10,247 bases of DNA from Gallionellaceae bacterium. GTDB lineage: Bacteria; Pseudomonadota; Gammaproteobacteria; Burkholderiales; Gallionellaceae. Location: NCBI GenBank assembly GCA_947445045.1, contig CANFCA010000019.1:1-10247 (forward strand), read 5' to 3'. The notes under the pieces are model-generated. The model saw only the letters and a program-made list of their open reading frames with translations, did no database searches and had not been told where the DNA came from. Positions within the stretch are counted from its first letter, which is position 1; each line of letters starts with the position of its first letter. Made by a program: the position numbers and the translations under genes. Below, piece after piece: positions 6,955 through 10,247 of the stretch.

Positions 6955-7235
6955 GGCAAATCTCTATTGCCGCCCGAAGCTGCATTCACTGCATCCTCTA
7001 GTTGTAGCAACAAACTCAATCGGTCATTTTTCGCCACGTCTTGCCAATGGCGATTCGACTGCGCGCCTTCAATTGCCCATAGCAAATTCAAGCTCGCGTT
7101 TACGCCAGATTGTTTCACCTGAATATATGCGCGCACCGCTCCCAATTCGCGCAATTGCTCAAGGGTATAAACGCCCGCCTGCACCAGCATTTGCTGCGAA
7201 TTGGGGCCGAAGTTGGGAAGGTCTGAAATGTTCAT
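6951..7235 (-). CDS. TfoX C-terminal-domain protein
   Basis: The 94-residue product matches the TfoX/Sxy C-terminal domain: L-P-N-F-G-P-N-S-Q-Q-M-L-V-Q-A-G-V near the start, L-R-E-L-G-A-V-R-A-Y (about 29-38), S-L-N-L-L-W-A-I-E-G-A (about 48-58), then H-W-Q-D-V. This helix-hairpin-helix-like domain forms the second half of the competence regulator TfoX/Sxy; stand-alone copies are common and their function is not known. The N-terminal TfoX domain is absent, so a role in competence cannot be assumed. ATG 7235 starts right before the conserved I-S-D-L-P-N motif; there is no clear ribosome site. It lies 51 bp downstream of the potassium channel gene on the same strand, with a 7-bp hairpin in the gap, and meets rfaE2 tail to tail with the two stop codons sharing TTAA. 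Confidence 0.82.
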   Translation of the reverse strand: MNISDLPNFGPNSQQMLVQAGVYTLEQLRELGAVRAYIQVKQSGVNASLNLLWAIEGAQSNRHWQDVAKNDRLSLLLQLEDAVNAASGGNRDLP

Positions 7236-7256
7236 TGCTTAGATTATGCAGGTACG

Positions 7257-7280
7257 CTACTGACAGCGTGGTATCAGTAG
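7257..7280. terminator. 7-bp perfect hairpin between the channel gene and the tfoX-like gene
   Basis: CTACTGA (7257-7263) pairs exactly with TCAGTAG (7274-7280), with a 10-nt loop. It lies just past the stop of the minus-strand channel gene. Neither side has a clear T run in the minus-strand direction, so it may be a weak terminator, an RNA-stability hairpin, or chance. Confidence 0.3.
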
Positions 7281-7286
7281 ATAAAA

Positions 7287-8318
7287 TTAGACTGCGCCAT
7301 GCATCACTACTTCAAGACGCGAGCGCCCCTCTGGAGTGGTCATTACCATCAACACATCTTTTTCTTGCAGTAATTGATTCGCGGGAGGATTGAATTGCCA
7401 AGTGCTTTTCCGTTGAATTGCCAACACCATTGCATCTTTATTATTGTGATACAGCGCACTCAAAGGTTGGTTGTTCATCTCCTGTGGAATTTTAATTTCT
7501 TCCATGCGCAAGTTGCTATTTGATTTGAGCATCTCGTCGAGAAAGCTCATTACGTTAGGTCGAACCATCGCTGAGACAATGCGCAACCCTCCACTAAAAT
7601 CGGGTGAAACAACTTCGTCAGCACCTGCTCGCTTTGTTTTATCAGCGTTTTTCAAGTCATGGCATCGCGCTACCACACGCGCATTGGGTTTGAGTTGCTT
7701 GGCACTCAAACTAATCACCAAGTTGGAGCTATCTTCATGCGCCACAGCAAATACCCCCTTAGCCCGCATGATGCCAGCCGCCATCAACACATCGTTGTCC
7801 GTCGCGTCGCCATGCAAATATAACTGGTTCGGATGCGCCTCAATGTAATGTTGGATCGTTGGCAAATCACCATCGATAATCACGCTGGGCAACCCTGACA
7901 TCTCTAAATCCTGCGCAACATTACGCCCCACTAACCCCACACCACAGACTATGTAATGCTCTTTTAATTGCGCAATCTTCTTTTCCATTTTCCTTCTCCG
8001 TCTTGCTTCGCTAAATTCACCTTCTAACATAAACGCCGTAACCGTTGATAACACATAACCCATGATGGCAATGCCCGTAATGGCAATAAACACGGTGAAT
8101 AGCCGCCCGTATTCATAATCTGGCATTTCTACTACCTCGTGAAACCCGATGGTCGTTATCGAAACGAAAACCATGTAAAAGCAGTCCATCCACGAATAAT
8201 GCGATTCACCCAAAATGCGATAGCCCCCCGTGCCGATGATGAACACACTGACCAATGCCAGTAGTGACACCAGCAGCTTGCGCATTACTTTTGATTCTAT
8301 ATTTTGCGAAAACTCCAT
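7287..8318 (-). CDS. Two-TM potassium channel with RCK (TrkA-N/TrkA-C) domain, Kch/MthK type
   Basis: This is an inner-membrane ion channel of the 2-TM class with a cytoplasmic RCK regulatory domain. In the 343-residue product, TM1 spans about 14-36, a pore helix and selectivity filter run through S-I-T-T-I-G-F-H-E (53-61), and TM2 about 71-98. A basic linker R-R-R-R-K (106-110) leads to a Rossmann RCK domain with H-Y-I-V-C-G-V-G-L-V-G (121-131; GxGxxG) and an acidic strand end I-I-D-G-D. The TrkA-C domain occupies about the last 75 residues. The filter reads TIGF-H instead of the classic TVGYG, so selectivity may differ. I chose ATG 8318 because AAAGGA lies 6 nt upstream (8325-8330); a longer frame starting at 8372 lacks a ribosome site and adds non-membrane sequence. 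It is divergent from the DUF971 gene and probably co-transcribed with the tfoX-like gene downstream. Confidence 0.88.
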   Translation of the reverse strand: MEFSQNIESKVMRKLLVSLLALVSVFIIGTGGYRILGESHYSWMDCFYMVFVSITTIGFHEVVEMPDYEYGRLFTVFIAITGIAIMGYVLSTVTAFMLEGEFSEARRRRKMEKKIAQLKEHYIVCGVGLVGRNVAQDLEMSGLPSVIIDGDLPTIQHYIEAHPNQLYLHGDATDNDVLMAAGIMRAKGVFAVAHEDSSNLVISLSAKQLKPNARVVARCHDLKNADKTKRAGADEVVSPDFSGGLRIVSAMVRPNVMSFLDEMLKSNSNLRMEEIKIPQEMNNQPLSALYHNNKDAMVLAIQRKSTWQFNPPANQLLQEKDVLMVMTTPEGRSRLEVVMHGAV

Positions 8319-8346
8319 TAACCATCCTTTGCTCAAGCCAACCGCG

Positions 8347-8374
8347 AGTTTAACGGTAACGCGCCGCGACACAA
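8347..8374 (-). promoter_or_regulatory. Possible promoter for the channel gene
   Basis: On the minus strand TTGTGT (8374-8369) and TAAACT (8352-8347) are 16 nt apart and end 28 nt before the chosen start codon. The match to sigma-70 is fair only. It favours the start at 8318, since a start at 8372 would leave this promoter inside the gene. Confidence 0.3.
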
Positions 8375-8377
8375 AAT

Positions 8378-8405
8378 TTGTAGATTGCGCCTTTGCTGCG
8401 ATAAT
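8378..8405 (+). promoter_or_regulatory. Possible sigma-70 promoter for the DUF971 gene
   Basis: TTGTAG (8378-8383) is followed after 16 nt by GATAAT (8400-8405), 35 nt upstream of the ATG at 8441. The GATAATGCC context resembles the -10 proposed for gmhA. It lies back to back with the suggested channel-gene promoter. Confidence 0.42.
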
Positions 8406-8440
8406 GCCTTATTCCTTTTGCCGTACATATTACTCACGAC

Positions 8441-8839
8441 ATGATTACCCCTACCGAAATCACTTTGCATCAACAATCCCGTGCACTCGAAATCGCTTTC
8501 GACGATGGTGCGCACTATCGCCTGCCCTACGAATTTTTGCGCGTGTTTTCGCCCTCTGCCGAAGTGCGTGGGCACGGTCCTGGACAAGAAACGTTGCAAG
8601 TTGGCAAAAAAAATATTGGTGTAAATGGCGTTGAGCCTGTTGGGACGTATGCCCTCAAGATCCTGTTTGATGATGGTCACGATAATGGGCTTTATACGTG
8701 GGAGTATTTGCAAGAGCTGGGCAAATATCAAGATGCCATGTGGCATGAGTATTTGAGCAAGATAGAAGCGCAAGGAGCGAGCCGTGAGCCCAGCCTACAG
8801 CCACCTGTGGTCGATGCGCCTAAGAGTTGTGGTCGATAA
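8441..8839 (+). CDS. DUF971 (gamma-butyrobetaine hydroxylase-like N-terminal domain) protein
   Basis: The 132-residue product is a single DUF971/GBBH-like N-terminal domain, a small beta-rich fold. Stand-alone members occur widely in proteobacteria without an established function; some relatives are linked to iron-sulfur or iron handling, which I cannot test here. Visible signatures are P-T-E-I-T-L-H (3-9), L-E-I-A-F-D-D-G-x-x-Y-R-L-P-Y-E-F-L-R-V-F-S-P-S-A-E-V-R-G-H-G (16-46), V-G-x-Y-A-L-K-I-L-F-D-D-G-H-D-N-G-L-Y-T-W-E-Y-L (about 66-89). The C-terminal tail after G-A-S-R-E-P is low in conservation and contains a 10-bp direct DNA repeat (TGTGGTCGAT at 8806 and 8828). It lies directly upstream of ubiE in the same orientation, a pairing seen in other betaproteobacteria, but a REP pair separates them here. 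No clear ribosome site is visible. Confidence 0.9.
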   Translation: MITPTEITLHQQSRALEIAFDDGAHYRLPYEFLRVFSPSAEVRGHGPGQETLQVGKKNIGVNGVEPVGTYALKILFDDGHDNGLYTWEYLQELGKYQDAMWHEYLSKIEAQGASREPSLQPPVVDAPKSCGR

Positions 8840-8853
8840 ATTAACTAGCCTGC

Positions 8854-8908
8854 AGGAGCGAGCCCTGCTCGCGAATCATCCAAAATATCGCGAGCAGGGC
8901 TCGCTCCT
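8854..8908. repeat. REP inverted pair with perfect 21-bp arms (GGAGCGAGCCCTGCTCGCGA type)
   Basis: The arm at 8854-8874 is the exact reverse complement of that at 8888-8908, with a 13-nt spacer. Each arm alone can also fold, as GCGAGC-CCT-GCTCGC. The sequence type (GTAGGAGCGAGC...GCTCGCGA) is the same kind as REP elements known from Pseudomonas and other gammaproteobacteria. It occupies the 100-bp gap between the DUF971 stop and the ubiE start. Such twin REPs can stabilise upstream mRNA or slow transcription, and they are usually moved by a RAYT transposase encoded elsewhere. No T tract follows, so I do not call it a terminator. Confidence 0.9.
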
Positions 8909-8939
8909 ACATAGCATCAATTTTGACTTGGAATAGACT

Positions 8940-9674
8940 ATGAATAAAACCACCCACTTCGGTTTTGAAACCGTAGACGAAACAGAAAAAGCCAAAAAAG
9001 TCGCGGGTGTATTCACCTCCGTCGCCAGCAAATACGACGTGATGAACGATCTGATGTCGGTTGGCTTACATCGCCTGTGGAAACGCTTCGCCATCGAGAT
9101 CAGCGGCGTAAGGGCAGGGCAGCGTGTATTGGACGTGGCCGGCGGCTCGGCAGATTTATCACGGCTCTTTTTGAAGAACGTCGGCAGTAGTGGGCAAGTG
9201 GTACTCACCGACATCAACAACGCCATGCTGCGCGTGGGGCGCGACCGATTGCTCGACGAAGGCATCACCACGCCCACCACACAATGCGATGCCGAACACC
9301 TGCCCTTCCCCGATAATTATTTCGACTGTGTGAGCATCGCCTTCGGTCTGCGCAACGTCACCCACAAAGATGCCGCGCTGCGCGAAATGCACCGCGTCAT
9401 CAAACCCGGCGGACGCGTCATCGTGTTGGAATTCTCCAAAGTCGCCAAACCGCTAGAGAAAGTTTACGACCTCTATTCTTTCAAGCTACTACCCAAAATC
9501 GGGCAACTCATCGCAGGCGATGCCGACAGCTACCGCTACCTCGCCGAATCCATCCGCATGCATCCGAGACAAGACGAGTTGAAGCAGATGATGGAGGAAG
9601 CGGGTTTGGAAAAAGTTGAATACTTCAACATGACGGGCGGCGTGGTGGCGGTGCACCGGGGGTATAAGCTGTAA
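8940..9674 (+). CDS. ubiE: Ubiquinone/menaquinone biosynthesis C-methyltransferase UbiE
   Basis: UbiE is the SAM-dependent C-methyltransferase of ubiquinone synthesis (demethoxybenzoquinol step) and, where present, of menaquinone synthesis. The 244-residue product is of normal length (about 250) and shows the family marks: T-H-F-G-F-E-T-V (5-12), [24 protein letters not shown] (25-48), SAM motif [11 protein letters not shown] (63-72), D-A-E-H-L-P-F, F-G-L-R-N-V and the motif V-I-V-L-E-F-S. Motif I reads GGSAD where most family members have GGTGD; Ala for the second Gly is conservative. The start at 8940 follows a weak site (GGAAT). The tail [14 protein letters not shown] is intact. The usual ubiJ-ubiB genes do not follow; a lipoprotein gene does. 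Confidence 0.96.
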   Translation: MNKTTHFGFETVDETEKAKKVAGVFTSVASKYDVMNDLMSVGLHRLWKRFAIEISGVRAGQRVLDVAGGSADLSRLFLKNVGSSGQVVLTDINNAMLRVGRDRLLDEGITTPTTQCDAEHLPFPDNYFDCVSIAFGLRNVTHKDAALREMHRVIKPGGRVIVLEFSKVAKPLEKVYDLYSFKLLPKIGQLIAGDADSYRYLAESIRMHPRQDELKQMMEEAGLEKVEYFNMTGGVVAVHRGYKL

Positions 9675-9739
9675 TGCAGTATGAGGGTATCATTGCCCTT
9701 TTCGGTTTTGCATGGCTCGTTAAATCAAAGGAGGAATAG
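9674..9739 (+). CDS. Possible 21-residue hydrophobic small protein overlapping the ubiE stop
   Basis: An ATG at 9674 overlaps the ubiE stop (TAATG) and opens a 21-codon frame ending in TAG (9737-9739). The product would be M-Q-Y-E, a hydrophobic stretch G-I-I-A-L-F-G-F-A-W-L-V, then K-S-K-E-E, which looks like a tiny single-pass membrane peptide. Its last codons contain the Shine-Dalgarno AAAGGAGG of the next gene, so it could act as a coupling or leader ORF. I do not recognise it, no ribosome site of its own is evident, and a frame of this length can arise by chance. Confidence 0.3.
   Translation: MQYEGIIALFGFAWLVKSKEE
9727..9734 (+). promoter_or_regulatory. Strong Shine-Dalgarno AAAGGAGG in front of an ATA codon
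   Basis: AAAGGAGG is a near-perfect anti-16S match. Seven nt later comes ATA (9742-9744), in frame with the lipoprotein below; the first in-frame ATG is 37 nt after the site. No ATG, GTG or TTG stands at a normal distance. Confidence 0.6.
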
Positions 9740-9741
9740 CA

Positions 9742-10247
9742 ATATTACAGCTTATAAAGCGTTATTGCCGTATGCCCTACGTTAGTCCATACTTTGCTTT
9801 GCTTGTGCTACTTTCCTTAGTCGGCTGCAATCTGGAAAATAAGATCGCACCACTGGAAGCTCGGATTGCTGCGCTGGAGAAGCAGGTAGAACAACTCGAA
9901 TTTCAAGTGCGCCTGCAGTCCGAAGTCAAAGACTGGGATCAAGTCGCATACCTAACTCCTGGCTCCGATGGGTACACCTTGGTCAAAATGGATCTAGGCA
10001 ACTTGACCGTCAGCTTCGCAAACGTCATGCCATACGGAAACGGGAGTAAAGTTTCATTGATGTTCGGCAACTTTACGAGTGCGACCATTGATGGCTTGAA
10101 CGCAAATATTGAATGGGGCTCGGTGGACGAGAAGGGCGTACCTAACAATAAGGAAGCTAAGTCCCGAAAGATTAAGCTAACTGAGTCATTGATTCCCGGA
10201 GCATGGAACAAGACAGACGTAGTACTAGAAGGTGTCCCGCCTGCTGC
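9742..10247 (+). CDS. DUF3251-like lipoprotein with coiled-coil N-terminal part, 3' end missing; start uncertain (ATA 9742 or ATG 9772)
   Basis: The frame is open to the window edge. From ATG 9772 it reads M-P-Y-V-S-P-Y-F-A-L-L-V-L-L-S-L-V-G-C with the lipobox L-V-G-C (Cys19), so the mature protein would be lipid-anchored. A short coiled coil follows (L-E-A-R-I-A-A-L-E-K-Q-V-E-Q-L-E). The rest, with Y-L-T-P-G-S-D-G-Y-T-L, D-L-G-N-L-T-V, P-Y-G-N-G-S-K-V-S-L-x-F-G-N, S-A-T-I-D-G-L, W-G-x-V-D-E-K-G and P-G-A-W-N, resembles DUF3251 lipoproteins of unknown function; I make this link from memory of the pattern. The ATG has no ribosome site and gives a signal peptide with no Lys/Arg before the hydrophobic core. 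Starting at ATA 9742 adds ten residues including Lys6, Arg7 and Arg10, a normal charged n-region, and fits the AAAGGAGG spacing. I infer either an unusual ATA start or a recent ATG-to-ATA change. Confidence 0.72.
   Translation, partial: MLQLIKRYCRMPYVSPYFALLVLLSLVGCNLENKIAPLEARIAALEKQVEQLEFQVRLQSEVKDWDQVAYLTPGSDGYTLVKMDLGNLTVSFANVMPYGNGSKVSLMFGNFTSATIDGLNANIEWGSVDEKGVPNNKEAKSRKIKLTESLIPGAWNKTDVVLEGVPPA

Noticed and set aside
8333..8773. Minus-strand open frame of 146 codons
   Set aside because: Antisense to the DUF971 gene, whose family motifs are clear on the plus strand.
8770..8788. GGAGCGAGCC inside the DUF971 3' end as a REP copy captured into coding sequence
   Set aside because: It encodes G-A-S-R-E-P, which fits the usual end of this family, so the match to the nearby REP is more likely chance or shared composition. 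The remaining arm is missing.
8806..8837. Repeated TGTGGTCGAT as the start of a CRISPR or iteron array
   Set aside because: Only two copies of 10 bp, 22 bp apart, inside a coding tail; this is too little to support an array.

Overview
The window looks like chromosomal DNA of a betaproteobacterium, probably of the Nitrosomonadales/Gallionellaceae type. I base this on gene content (ubiK-comM, rsmI/lpoA-like/yraN, cytochrome c4, gmhA, stand-alone rfaE2, DUF971-ubiE) and on protein style, not on a database search. It is mostly conserved housekeeping sequence with one mobile-element junction at the left edge.

Left edge (1-2288): the 3' part of a large serine recombinase gene (+) runs head-on into the remains of comM/yifB (-). 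The comM sequence stops in the middle of a conserved Ala-Ala-Met-Asn-Pro motif, exactly where the recombinase reading frame ends. The window therefore holds one end (attL or attR) of an element integrated in comM; the rest of the element and the missing 3' end of comM should lie to the left. The comM remnant also carries two frameshifts, so it is dead twice over.

Middle (2285-6954): ubiK (-) is coupled to the comM start by a 4-bp overlap. rsmI (-) and an LpoA-type PBP-activator homologue (+) are head-to-head with overlapping start regions, followed by yraN (+), which ends early at a TGA that replaces a family-conserved Trp codon. A dihaem cytochrome c4 gene (-) lies between yraN and a heptose-pathway pair: gmhA (+), a REP-like palindrome, then rfaE2 (+). 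GmhA and RfaE2 act at successive stages of ADP-heptose supply for the LPS inner core.

Right (6951-10247): a TfoX C-terminal-domain protein (-) lies downstream of a two-TM, RCK-domain potassium channel (-). Next are a divergent DUF971 gene (+), a perfect 21-bp inverted REP pair, and ubiE (+). After ubiE come a possible 21-codon ORF overlapping its stop codon and the 5' part of a DUF3251-like lipoprotein gene (+) running off the edge. That gene has a very good Shine-Dalgarno placed before an ATA codon rather than an ATG.

Two ubiquinone genes (ubiK, ubiE), cytochrome c4 and the LPS-heptose genes fit an aerobic, quinone-8-using Gram-negative. I see no CRISPR array, tRNA or rRNA. No clearly new biological system is visible. 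The points most worth a second look are the comM integration junction, the cluster of coding lesions, and the ATA-start lipoprotein with its overlapping small ORF.
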